From: Zwartia panacis | GTDB lineage: Bacteria; Pseudomonadota; Gammaproteobacteria; Burkholderiales; Burkholderiaceae_B | Assembly (NCBI RefSeq): GCF_030410395.1 | Contig: NZ_JAUHHF010000007.1 | Span: forward strand, 85,684-149,683 | Direction of reading: 5' to 3' | DNA length: 64,000 nt | Part shown: piece after piece, positions 17,726 through 25,679 of the stretch | Position numbering within the stretch: the stretch's first letter is position 1 | Layout of the letters: the number at the start of each line of letters is the position of its first letter | Notes under the pieces: generated by a model | What the model was told of the DNA's origin: nothing | Database searches by the model: none | Seen by the model: only the letters and a program-made list of their open reading frames with translations | Position numbers and translations under genes: made by a program

Positions 17726-18505
17726 TCAGACTTTTAAGGAGGCGATGACCGGGGCGTGATCGGATGGCTGCTCGAGACCGCGTGGCCCCTTGTCAATGAT
17801 GCAAGCAGTGCAATGCGGCACAAGCGACCCGGAAAGCAGAACATGATCAATACGTAACCCAGCGTTGCGTTTGAAACCGTTCATCCTGTAATCCCACCAA
17901 CTGAAGGATTTAGGCGGTTGTTCGAAGAGGCGGAATGCATCGTGGAAACCGAGGTCCATCACTGCTTTCAAGGCAGCACGCTCGAGTGGAGAAACTAGAA
18001 TTTGTCCTTCCCATTTAACGGGATCATGCACATCTTCGTCCGCCGGCGCGATGTTGTAGTCACCGAGTATCGAGACATACTGATGCGATGCTTTTTCCTG
18101 AGCGAGCCATTGAGTAAGCGCTCTGAACCATGAGAGCTTGTAAGCGTACTTTTCGCTGTCGACCGCTTGACCGTTTGGACAGTAGGCGCAAATCACCCGG
18201 ATTGTTTGATCTCCGAATGGTAGTGTCACGGCGACAACACGTTGCTGGGGATCCTCAAAACCAGGTATGTTTCGAATAATTTGATCGCCAGGCTGACGAG
18301 AAATGACGGCAACGCCGTTGTAGGTTTTTTGACCCGTCCAGGCGGCGTGATAGCCGATCTCGGTGAAAGCTCCAAGAGGAAACTTGTCGTGATCGAGTTT
18401 GAGCTCTTGCAAACACAGTGCATCCACGGGATTGGCTTCAAGCCAGTCCAGCACTTGTTGCAGGCGAACCTTGAGAGAGTTGACGTTCCAGGTGGCGAGT
18501 TGCAT
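17726..18505 (-). CDS. xth: exodeoxyribonuclease III
   Basis: A 259-residue Mg-dependent AP endonuclease/3'-5' exonuclease of the EEP family, acting in base-excision repair. Motifs in order: WNVNSLKVRL, LQELKLD (metal-binding Glu), YNGVAVISR, GDYNIAPAD (Asp/Asn), SWWDYR and LRIDHVLLS, and the final SDHAP (catalytic Asp-His). Full family length. It lies 47 bp downstream of alr on the same strand and 8 bp before the VOC gene, so it may be read with either. Confidence 0.95.
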   Translation of the reverse strand: MQLATWNVNSLKVRLQQVLDWLEANPVDALCLQELKLDHDKFPLGAFTEIGYHAAWTGQKTYNGVAVISRQPGDQIIRNIPGFEDPQQRVVAVTLPFGDQTIRVICAYCPNGQAVDSEKYAYKLSWFRALTQWLAQEKASHQYVSILGDYNIAPADEDVHDPVKWEGQILVSPLERAALKAVMDLGFHDAFRLFEQPPKSFSWWDYRMNGFKRNAGLRIDHVLLSGSLVPHCTACIIDKGPRGLEQPSDHAPVIASLKV

Positions 18506-18552
18506 GGCACAGTTTTAAATGGCGAAAAGCCGTTGTGCCAGATTCTAAACTG

Positions 18553-19641
18553 CTATTGGTCTGTGTAGATGCGTGGAACGCGCTTGACGTTGCACAAGAG
18601 CTCGTAAGCAATCGTGTTCGCATGGTGCGCGACTTGATTGATGTCTACCTGACGTCCCCAAAGCTCGACCTGACTCCCGATGCCAGCTTGGGGAAGGTGG
18701 GTCAAATCGACATTCAGCATGTCCATGGACACACGGCCGACAATTCTGGATGCATTGCCGTCTATCGCGACCGGCGTGCCAGTGGGTACACCGCGTGGGT
18801 AGCCATCCGCGTAGCCAATTGCGACCAGTCCAACCCGCATGGTTCGATCGGCTACAAATGTGCCGCCATAACCTAAGGCATCGCCCGGATTTAAGGTTTT
18901 GACCGCAAAAATTTCGCTCAGCAGACTCATGACTGGGGCGAGCTTTTGCTCAGGATGCTGGGCTAAGAACGAAGCGGGAAGTGGGTTCGCTCCGTACAGG
19001 AGTATTCCTGGTCTCGCCCAGTCCCGTCTGGCGTCTGGCCAGGCAAGAACACCGGCGGAGTTGCACAGGCTTCTGTCGCCGGGTAGATCTCGTGTGACCT
19101 CTTCAAAAGCTTTGACTTGTTCCTCGGTCGCGGACTCGCCTGGCTCGTCTGCCCGGGCAAAGTGCGACATCAATGTAATCGACGATACGGCAGGGACCCG
19201 GCTGAGAAGCTTATATGCTTCTTTGACATCATCCAGCCCAAAGCCAGCCCGGTGCATACCCGAATCAACCTTGAGCCAGGCGTGAGTACTTGAGGGGGGG
19301 AGTCCAGCCTTTTCGAGCATTTCGATTTGAGCGCGCTGGTGAACCGCGAACCAGATTTGATTTGCATGGGCTGCTATCAACTCATCGAGATCAAAACATC
19401 CCTCGAGCACCAAGATGGGTCGTGTGATTCCAGCTTGACGTAATTCAAGCGCCTCTGCCATAAAGGCAACGGCAAAGCCATCTGCGATATCGGAGAGTGC
19501 TCGGGCACAAAAAACCGCCCCATGACCATAGGCGTTTGCCTTGACAACAGCCAATGCGCGCCCGCCATGAAGATTGCGCGCTGTCAGGTAATTTTGGCGC
19601 AGCGCCGCCAAGTCGATCAAGGCTTTAGAAGGTCGTGTCAT
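18553..19641 (-). CDS. alr: alanine racemase
   Basis: A PLP enzyme of 362 residues interconverting L- and D-alanine. The PLP lysine is in AVVKANAYGHG (~residue 34) and the catalytic tyrosine in IGYADGYPRG (~250); the TIM-barrel start reads KALIDLAALRQNY. The ATG at 19641 is preferred because it fits the family's N-terminus; a GTG four codons upstream is possible and neither has a clear ribosome site. It follows dadA by 37 bp on the same strand. That pairing matches the catabolic dadA-dadX operon, so this may be the catabolic racemase (DadX) rather than the housekeeping one. Confidence 0.94.
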   Translation of the reverse strand: MTRPSKALIDLAALRQNYLTARNLHGGRALAVVKANAYGHGAVFCARALSDIADGFAVAFMAEALELRQAGITRPILVLEGCFDLDELIAAHANQIWFAVHQRAQIEMLEKAGLPPSSTHAWLKVDSGMHRAGFGLDDVKEAYKLLSRVPAVSSITLMSHFARADEPGESATEEQVKAFEEVTRDLPGDRSLCNSAGVLAWPDARRDWARPGILLYGANPLPASFLAQHPEQKLAPVMSLLSEIFAVKTLNPGDALGYGGTFVADRTMRVGLVAIGYADGYPRGVPTGTPVAIDGNASRIVGRVSMDMLNVDLTHLPQAGIGSQVELWGRQVDINQVAHHANTIAYELLCNVKRVPRIYTDQ

Positions 19642-19678
19642 TCGCAGTGTCACATGTTAAGACGGATTTGTGCGGCTC

Positions 19679-20974
19679 CTAGGCAGGTAATGCGATGGCG
19701 CGCGCAGCAATTCCGGAGTGTGCAGCACGATAGCGACTCACCGCAAGACCTTCGGTGCTGATTTCAGGGCTCTTGCCCGTCAAGATGTCTGCAATCAGCT
19801 TTCCCGATCCACAGGCCATTGTCCAGCCAAGTGTGCCGTGCCCTGTATTGATGAACAGGTTGCGTAAGGGGGTCTCACCAATGATTGGGGTACTGTCTGG
19901 TGTCATTGGGCGAAGACCCGTCCAGAAGGATGCTTTTTTAATATCGCCGCCTGGAAATAGATCGGTGACCACTTTTTCGAGCGTGGCACGGCGTTTAGGA
20001 TTGAGCCTCAGGTCAAAGCCACTGAGCTCTGCCATCCCGCCCACACGGATACGCTTGTCAAACCGCGTGACGGCAACTTTATAACTTTCATCGAGCACGG
20101 TCGACTGCGGGGCAAGGCTTTCATCAATGAGTGGAACAGTCAGTGAATAGCCTTTGACTGGATATACAGGCAAATCGATATTCAAAGGTCCAAGCAAATC
20201 ACGCGAATAACTTCCGAGCGCCACCACGTATCGATCTGCGGTCAGCGTTTCGTTGTTCAGTCGAACACCCTTGATCTCGTCGCCTTCGCTGATGAGTTGC
20301 TGGATGTCTTTGCCGTATCGGAATTTGACACCAAGCGATTCGGCAAGCGTTGCAAGTCGCGTGGTAAAAAGATTGCAGTCGCCTGTTTCATCATTCGGCA
20401 GTCTCAAGCCTCCCACTAAGAGATTTGTTGAGTTCTTTAAGCCAGGTTCAACGGCAGTCAGCTCATGTTGCCTGAGCAGCTCATAAGGCACGCCGCACTC
20501 CTTTAAAACCTCGATATCGCGACTCGCCGCATCAAATTGCTCTTGAGTGCGAAATAGTTGCAAGGTCCCCGCGGTACGTTGTTCGTATTGAATCCCCGTG
20601 TCTTGTCGCAATGTGTCGAGGCAATGCCGGCTGTATTCAGCGACACGCATCATCCGCTCTTTATTGATGACATAGCGCTCAGCGGTGCATTGGCGCAACA
20701 TGCTCGCCATCCACTTGAGTTGCCAGAGGCTTCCATCCAGGCGAATCGCTAGAGGTGCGTGCTCTTCGAACATCCACTTGAGGGCTTTGAGAGGAATGCC
20801 TGGCGCGGCCCACGGGGATGAGTATCCCGGGGAGACTTGGCCGGCATTCGCAAAGCTAGTTTCATTCGCCGCGCAGGGCTGACGATCCACAACCGTCACG
20901 TCTGCTCCAGCCTTTGCCAGGTAATACGCAGTAGTTGTGCCGACTACGCCGGCGCCCAAAACGACTACTTTCAT
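19679..20974 (-). CDS. dadA: D-amino acid dehydrogenase
   Basis: A 431-residue FAD-dependent dehydrogenase that oxidises D-alanine and other D-amino acids to keto acids and passes electrons to the respiratory chain. The N-terminal dinucleotide-binding loop is [29 protein letters not shown], followed by [18 protein letters not shown], a DadA signature; the C-terminal FAD contact is [17 protein letters not shown]. Full family length. It heads a dadA-alr operon. A perfect 15-bp palindrome lies 13 bp upstream of the ATG and could be the operator that makes the operon alanine-responsive. Confidence 0.95.
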   Translation of the reverse strand: MKVVVLGAGVVGTTTAYYLAKAGADVTVVDRQPCAANETSFANAGQVSPGYSSPWAAPGIPLKALKWMFEEHAPLAIRLDGSLWQLKWMASMLRQCTAERYVINKERMMRVAEYSRHCLDTLRQDTGIQYEQRTAGTLQLFRTQEQFDAASRDIEVLKECGVPYELLRQHELTAVEPGLKNSTNLLVGGLRLPNDETGDCNLFTTRLATLAESLGVKFRYGKDIQQLISEGDEIKGVRLNNETLTADRYVVALGSYSRDLLGPLNIDLPVYPVKGYSLTVPLIDESLAPQSTVLDESYKVAVTRFDKRIRVGGMAELSGFDLRLNPKRRATLEKVVTDLFPGGDIKKASFWTGLRPMTPDSTPIIGETPLRNLFINTGHGTLGWTMACGSGKLIADILTGKSPEISTEGLAVSRYRAAHSGIAARAIALPA

Positions 20975-20987
20975 GGTGAAGACCTCG

Positions 20988-21002
20988 TTATTCAGTGAAT
21001 AA
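20988..21002. promoter_or_regulatory. 15-bp perfect palindrome upstream of dadA
   Basis: TTATTC-AGT-GAATAA is a perfect 6-3-6 dyad, 14-28 bp before the dadA ATG. Size and AT content suit an Lrp/AsnC-type site, the class known to control dadA operons in other proteobacteria. The protein that binds it is not in the window. Confidence 0.5.
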
Positions 21003-21147
21003 ACAAAGTTTAGAGATACCTTGGTAGTGTTTTTTTTTGAATTTTTTATTAAGAATTCTATAAATCACTTTTTTTGTGGCTTTTTTGCTTGGCTGACAGA
21101 GAAAAACGACAAATTACGTATTTTGTTGCTTTGATGCCATTAATTGT
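21003..21147. other. AT-rich intergenic stretch between dadA and csp
   Basis: Part of the 344-bp gap between dadA and csp. It holds several T-runs (21029-21037, 21045-21049, 21070-21076) and no open reading frame of note. These tracts would bend DNA and could act as UP-element-like or nucleoid-protein sites; I see no tRNA or ncRNA fold. Confidence 0.5.
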
Positions 21148-21176
21148 TTGACTATGCGGACTTTCACACGTACACT
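21148..21176 (+). promoter_or_regulatory. sigma70-type promoter for csp
   Basis: TTGACT (five of six to the -35 consensus) and TACACT (four of six to the -10) are separated by exactly 17 bp. Transcription would begin near 21183, giving a leader of about 136 bases before the csp ATG, similar to the long leaders of classic cold-shock mRNAs. Confidence 0.5.
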
Positions 21177-21253
21177 CAACTGGCAAGATTCTCAAGCGAC
21201 GCGGTTTTTGTACCTAGGCTGTCGCCCTTAATGGTAAGCAGTGGTGTCTATCC

Positions 21254-21312
21254 CTTCCTTGATCATCTAGCACGCTGGGCGTTTTTGCCCGTTTTTATAT
21301 TTATCAAGGAAG
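21254..21312 (+). promoter_or_regulatory. csp leader: stem that hides the Shine-Dalgarno
   Basis: CTTCCTTGAT (21254-21263) is the exact reverse complement of ATCAAGGAAG (21303-21312). The second arm contains the AAGGAAG ribosome site six bases before the csp ATG. Inside the loop is a smaller hairpin, GGGC-GTTTTT-GCCC (21277-21290). The upstream leader has another hairpin, GCGAC (21196-21200) with GTCGC (21221-21225). As RNA this would occlude initiation until the stem opens or refolds, a plausible temperature-responsive switch. Confidence 0.6.
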
Positions 21313-21318
21313 TTCGAA

Positions 21319-21522
21319 ATGGCAACTGGTGTCGTGAAGTGGTTCAACGCCGAAAAAGGTTATGGTTTCATTATGCCTGACGGCGGCGGCAAAGATTTGT
21401 TTGCTCACTACTCTGAAATTCGCTCGAGCGGTTACAAAACCCTCGAAGAAAACCAGAAAGTCAGCTTTGAAATTGGTCAGGGCGCAAAAGGCCCAAGCGC
21501 GACCAACATTCAAGTGCTGTAA
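21319..21522 (+). CDS. cold-shock protein, CspA family
   Basis: A 67-residue single cold-shock domain, an RNA/ssDNA chaperone that melts mRNA structure. RNP1 is KGYGFI (residues ~14-19) and RNP2 is DLFAHY (~26-31), with the start [14 protein letters not shown]. Ribosome site AAGGAAG at good spacing. The gene is monocistronic: a promoter at 21148 and an intrinsic terminator at 21566 bracket it. Its leader is unusual (see the stem at 21254). Confidence 0.96.
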   Translation: MATGVVKWFNAEKGYGFIMPDGGGKDLFAHYSEIRSSGYKTLEENQKVSFEIGQGAKGPSATNIQVL

Positions 21523-21539
21523 TTCTGCACTGACAGTGT

Positions 21540-21551
21540 CTGACTAGTCAG
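21540..21551. repeat. 12-bp perfect palindrome after csp
   Basis: CTGACTAGTCAG lies just past the csp stop, next to a CACTG-a-CAGTG inverted repeat (21528-21538). Together they could fold at the 3' end of the csp transcript before the terminator. Confidence 0.5.
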
Positions 21552-21565
21552 GCACGTGTCATAAG

Positions 21566-21601
21566 CCCTGTATCGCGCAAGTGGTGCAGGGTTTTTTTTT
21601 T
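21566..21601 (+). terminator. intrinsic terminator of csp
   Basis: CCCTG (21566-21570) pairs with CAGGG (21587-21591), followed directly by a run of ten T. The stem is short with a 16-base loop, but the T-run is strong. The next gene starts 13 bp later. Confidence 0.65.
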
Positions 21602-21613
21602 GAGACTCAAAAT

Positions 21614-22186
21614 ATGTCCTCTGCATCCGTACAATTTCTCAAGACTCGCCGCTCTCAAAAGCTTGTCCAGGCTCCGGGACCCAGCGCAGAGCAGTTGGAG
21701 CAAATGCTCGCTGCGGCAGTGTGCGCACCTGACCATTCAGCGCTTCGTGCATGGCGTTTTGTATTGATCGAGCAAAAGCATATCGGGACGTTTGCCGACT
21801 TGGCGATTGGCGCGACCCGTCGCTCTGGTAGAGAGGTGACGGAACAGAAAGAGCAAAACACGCGCAAATGGTTATCGAGCGTTCCATTGCTGATTGGGTT
21901 GGCGTACAAGATCTCTCATGACAACGAAAAGGTTCCAGAGATTGAACAAACACTCTCTATGGGCGCAGCCGTGATGAATATTCAAAATGCTGCGCACATG
22001 ATGGGATTTTCCACTTACTGGAGTACAGGTTTGGGAACCTATACGGATGAAGTGCCAGAGGCCCTCGGACTCGACACACTGGACTACCGTTTCGTCGGCT
22101 TTCTCGCAGTCGGCACTCCAACCGTTCAGTTGCCACCCGCTCAACGTCCCGATCCTGCGACGCTTACGACAACGTGGCAGCCTTGA
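21614..22186 (+). CDS. nitroreductase family protein
   Basis: A 190-residue FMN-dependent nitroreductase-fold protein (YdjA-like short type). The N-terminal FMN-binding region is FLKTRRSQ...APGPSAEQLEQMLAAAVCAPDHSALRAWRFVLIE, and a second flavin contact is AAVMNIQNAAHMMGFSTYWSTG. It would reduce nitro or quinone compounds with NAD(P)H. I use the ATG at 21614; a GTG at 21581 lies inside the csp terminator and is unlikely. The 3' end overlaps copA, converging, by 23 bp. Confidence 0.9.
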   Translation: MSSASVQFLKTRRSQKLVQAPGPSAEQLEQMLAAAVCAPDHSALRAWRFVLIEQKHIGTFADLAIGATRRSGREVTEQKEQNTRKWLSSVPLLIGLAYKISHDNEKVPEIEQTLSMGAAVMNIQNAAHMMGFSTYWSTGLGTYTDEVPEALGLDTLDYRFVGFLAVGTPTVQLPPAQRPDPATLTTTWQP

Positions 22187-24464
22187 TCTGTCTAAGTCTC
22201 AGGGCATTCATCACCACAAATACGCTTGAGCAGGCCATTGCGCCTGCTGCGAATACAGGTGATAAAAGCACGCCAAAACTTGGATATAGCACGCCTGCTG
22301 CGACCGGTACGAGCGCCACGTTATAGGCGAAAGCCCAAAAAAGATTTTGATGAATATTCTTGAGGGTGCTTCGAGAAACGTTGACCGCTGTGGCGACACC
22401 CATGAGATTGTCGGACATCAGAACAACTGATGCAGCTTCGATCGCCACATCAGTGCCGGTGCCGATCGCAATACCGACATCTGCTGTTGCCAAGGCCGGC
22501 GCATCGTTGATTCCATCCCCGACAAAAGCGATGACGTGATTTTTTTCGCGTAGCGCCAGCAATTGATCGACTTTACCTTCCGGCAATACCTGCGCATGCA
22601 CTTCATCGATACCGAGTTGTGACGCAACGGCTTGTGCGGTTCTGGGGTGATCGCCAGTGATCATGACGGTGTGGATCCCAAGTTTTTTGAGCGCACTGAT
22701 TGCCTGAGCTGCGCTGGGCTTGATTGGATCGGATACGGCCATCATGGCGGTCAGTTTGCCATCGACTGCCAGATAAATCGGCGTTTTACCCTGAGCGGCC
22801 CAGTGCTCGGTCAGTTCATTTTGGCTTTGTGTGTCGATACCATGGGTACGCATAAAATGCTGAGCGCCTGACAACAGCGCTTTGTTCGAGACTGTTGCCG
22901 CGACCCCAGCTCCGCTTGTCGCCATAAAATCCGAAGCAGCAGGTAAGGCGAGTTTCTCTGCCGTGGCTGCCGCTACGATGGCTTGCGCAATGGGATGTTC
23001 TGAATGCAATTGCATCGCAGCGGTCCAGCCCAGCACGGTGGCACGATCGTGAAGAGGATCTAAAACCACCAGATCGGTCAAGGTCGGTTTGCCTTGTGTC
23101 AGCGTGCCAGTCTTATCAAAAGCGATGACTGTCACATCTCGCAGGCGTTGCAGTGCGTCTCCTTGTCTAAATAGCACGCCCAGTTCGGCTGCACGTCCGG
23201 TACCCACCATGATAGATGTTGGAGTGGCCAGACCCATGGCGCAAGGGCAGGCGATGATGAGCACGGCCACAGCATTGACAAGCGCATAGCTCAGGCTGGG
23301 TGCTGGACCCCAGACCAGCCAAGTGACAAATGTGAGCAGCGCGCACAACATGATTGCAGGTACAAATCGTGCGGTGACACGATCGACGACAGCCTGAATC
23401 GGTAGTTTGGCGCCTTGGGCGTTTTCTACCATTCTGATGATGCGCGCAAGCACGGTCTGCGCACCTGTATGTGTGGTGCGATATGTAAAGCTTGTCGTCG
23501 TGTTGAGTGTTCCAGCGGTGACTTTGTCGCCCAGGTGTTTGGTGACGGGAATCGGTTCACCCGTGATCATAGACTCGTTCAAATAAGGCTGACCTTCAGA
23601 AATGACGCCATCAGTCGCCACTTTTTCTCCCGGACGCACCAAAATCAAATCACCGGGTTTGACCAGATCGATCTCGACATCTGTCGGGATACCATTGACC
23701 ATCACACGTGCTTGCCTGGGCTGGAGTCCAATTAAATGTTTGATGGCAGAACCCGTTCTGCCACGTGCCCGCATTTCTAACAAACGACCCAGCAAAATGA
23801 GCGTGACAATGACTGCTGCGGCTTCGAAATAAACGTGCCGGGCTCCTTCAGGAAGCCACTGTGGCATGAAAGTGGTCACCATGGAATAGAGCCAGGCACT
23901 GGACGCGCCGAGTGCGACCAGCGAATTCATATCCGGTCCGAGTCTCCACAGAGCCGGAAAACCTTTTGAAAAAAAACTTCGCCCGGGTCCTGCAAGGATC
24001 AAAGTCGTGAGAAGCGCCTGAAGCCACCAGCTACGCTGCATCCCGATCGAATCATGAATCAGCTGATGAATGAACGGGAAAAGATGCGATCCCATTTCAA
24101 GGACGAATACAGGCAAGGTCAGGGCTAAGGCCACCAGGAATGAGCGTTTGAGCGTGACCGCCTCATTTGCTTGCTCCGCGGCGAGAGCAAGCTCGGTTGC
24201 TTTGTCTCCATTGAGCACGGAGGCTTCGTAGCCTGCATCTTCGGTTGCTTTGACAAGCTGGGGAATGAGGGACTGCGTATCGGTAACAGATGGTGTAAAA
24301 CTGAGAGAGGCACGGTGTGTGGCAAGATTGACGTTCGCCTGCGCCACGCCTGGTACTTTTGCCAGTGCTTTTTCAACACGCAAGACGCATGAAGCACAGG
24401 TCATTCCCTTGATCGCAAGCTCAACCTGAGGGGTTGTGTCACTGTTCAGGGTTTGTACTAACAT
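22164..24464 (-). CDS. copA: Cu(+)-exporting P1B-type ATPase
   Basis: A 766-residue inner-membrane copper exporter. One N-terminal heavy-metal domain (GMTCASC, Cys23 and Cys26) is followed by eight predicted helices. Motifs: actuator TGEPIPV, metal-transport CPC in IACPCAMGLATPTS, phosphorylation DKTGTLTQGKPT, HSEHPIAQAI (the HP motif) and GDGINDAPAL. It is divergent from copZ with only 51 bp between starts and has no clear ribosome site, hinting at a short-leader or leaderless mRNA. No CueR gene is in view. Confidence 0.96.
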   Translation of the reverse strand: MLVQTLNSDTTPQVELAIKGMTCASCVLRVEKALAKVPGVAQANVNLATHRASLSFTPSVTDTQSLIPQLVKATEDAGYEASVLNGDKATELALAAEQANEAVTLKRSFLVALALTLPVFVLEMGSHLFPFIHQLIHDSIGMQRSWWLQALLTTLILAGPGRSFFSKGFPALWRLGPDMNSLVALGASSAWLYSMVTTFMPQWLPEGARHVYFEAAAVIVTLILLGRLLEMRARGRTGSAIKHLIGLQPRQARVMVNGIPTDVEIDLVKPGDLILVRPGEKVATDGVISEGQPYLNESMITGEPIPVTKHLGDKVTAGTLNTTTSFTYRTTHTGAQTVLARIIRMVENAQGAKLPIQAVVDRVTARFVPAIMLCALLTFVTWLVWGPAPSLSYALVNAVAVLIIACPCAMGLATPTSIMVGTGRAAELGVLFRQGDALQRLRDVTVIAFDKTGTLTQGKPTLTDLVVLDPLHDRATVLGWTAAMQLHSEHPIAQAIVAAATAEKLALPAASDFMATSGAGVAATVSNKALLSGAQHFMRTHGIDTQSQNELTEHWAAQGKTPIYLAVDGKLTAMMAVSDPIKPSAAQAISALKKLGIHTVMITGDHPRTAQAVASQLGIDEVHAQVLPEGKVDQLLALREKNHVIAFVGDGINDAPALATADVGIAIGTGTDVAIEAASVVLMSDNLMGVATAVNVSRSTLKNIHQNLFWAFAYNVALVPVAAGVLYPSFGVLLSPVFAAGAMACSSVFVVMNALRLRQIKAATLS

Positions 24465-24515
24465 GGCAAGTGGGGCCAGTGAGTTTGAAGGTTTACATTT
24501 TTAAGGAAAAAAATC

Positions 24516-24725
24516 ATGACATCCTTCCAAGTAATTGATATGACATGCAATCACTGTGTTAAAGCTATTACAACCAGTGTACACAGTGTGGCACCTCAGG
24601 CGAATGTTTTATGTGATTTGGCATCGAAAACAGTGACGGTGACAGGCGAACATGATGCCAAGCGAGTGGAAACTGCAATCAAAGAGGCGGGGTACACAGC
24701 AAATCTTCAGTCTCACCCTGAATGA
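24516..24725 (+). CDS. copZ: copper chaperone, heavy-metal-associated domain
   Basis: A 69-residue CopZ-like chaperone that would carry Cu(I) in the cytoplasm to the CopA ATPase. The metal motif is MTCNHC (residues ~9-14), and the length and ferredoxin-like pattern (VTVTGEHDAKRVETAIKEAGY) fit a single HMA domain. Ribosome site AAGGA nine bases upstream. It is divergent from copA; the two probably share control elements in the 51-bp gap. Confidence 0.93.
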   Translation: MTSFQVIDMTCNHCVKAITTSVHSVAPQANVLCDLASKTVTVTGEHDAKRVETAIKEAGYTANLQSHPE

Positions 24726-24901
24726 TTCAGTGAGGATCATCCTATATTCATTGCCTAAATTTATTAGGAGATGAGTAACGTTTTTTAAAAACTATTAATA
24801 GATTTAATAAATACAATTATACATATTGATAGTTAATTATTATGATTTGCACATGTCTGATCACAACCGTGATTGAGATGAACTTTAAAAAGGAATTAGA
24901 C

Positions 24902-25639
24902 ATGTTGCAAAATCGTGAAGGTCAGCGCGTTCCCAATGTCACACTCCCGGTGCGCGTCGGAAATGAATGGAAACAGGTCACTTCGGATGATTTGTTCAAG
25001 GGAAAGACCGTTGTTGTCTTTTCACTCCCAGGCGCATTTACTCCCACGTGCTCATCCACGCACTTACCTCGTTACAACGAGTTGGCACCCACGATGGCCA
25101 AGCTAGGGGTGGATACTGTCATCTGTTTGTCAGTGAATGACAGCTTCGTCATGAATGAATGGGCACGGGATCAAGACGCCGAAAATATTGTTTTGCTTCC
25201 TGATGGAAACGCCGAGTTCACCAAAGGGATGGGAATGTTGGTCGACAAATCCAATCTTGGATTTGGTCAACGCAGCTGGCGGTATTCGATGCTTGTCAAG
25301 GACGGTGTCATCGAAAAAATGTTTATCGAGCCAGAAAAAGAAGGCGATCCATTCGAGGTCTCCGATGCAGACACGATGCTGAATTACCTGGACCCTCATG
25401 CCAAAGCGCCTGATCAGGTGGTTGTATTGACCAAAGTAGGCTGCCCCTTTTGTGTGGAAGCTAAAGCCTTACTGATTGAAAATGGCTTTGAACCGATCGA
25501 GATTCCTCTGGAAAACAAAATCCGTGGCCGTGTGATTGGCGCCATTTCAAATCAGAGAACAGTCCCGCAAATATTTATCAACGGCCAACACGTTGGTGGA
25601 TTAGACGCCTTGAAAGCGCGGTTCAAAATCGCGGCTTAA
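24902..25639 (+). CDS. hybrid peroxiredoxin-glutaredoxin (Prx5-Grx) peroxidase
   Basis: A 245-residue fusion. The N-terminal Prx5-type domain has the peroxidatic cysteine in GAFTPTCSSTHLPRY (Cys50), and the C-terminal glutaredoxin domain has GCPFC near residue 180 with TVPQIFINGQHVGG. Such hybrids reduce peroxides using glutathione without a separate glutaredoxin. The ATG at 24902 follows AAGGAATTAGAC; an upstream in-frame start would add an unrelated 20-residue tail. It sits in front of a disulfide-reductase flavoprotein (40-bp gap), so the two may form one redox unit. The upstream 176 bp are AT-rich. Confidence 0.94.
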   Translation: MLQNREGQRVPNVTLPVRVGNEWKQVTSDDLFKGKTVVVFSLPGAFTPTCSSTHLPRYNELAPTMAKLGVDTVICLSVNDSFVMNEWARDQDAENIVLLPDGNAEFTKGMGMLVDKSNLGFGQRSWRYSMLVKDGVIEKMFIEPEKEGDPFEVSDADTMLNYLDPHAKAPDQVVVLTKVGCPFCVEAKALLIENGFEPIEIPLENKIRGRVIGAISNQRTVPQIFINGQHVGGLDALKARFKIAA

Positions 25640-25679
25640 TCAAACATAACGTAAAACTTTCAGTCGTAAAGGAATAGAC

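Noticed and set aside
24465..24515. CueR operator between copA and copZ
   Set aside because: ACCTT-like half-sites are present but no full CCTTCC-type dyad with a 19-bp promoter spacer could be assembled.
24726..24901. OxyR-type site upstream of the Prx-Grx gene (ATAG-N7-TTAT at 24829)
   Set aside because: Only one half fits; at the required 22-bp offset no second half is present. AT-rich sequence makes such matches common.
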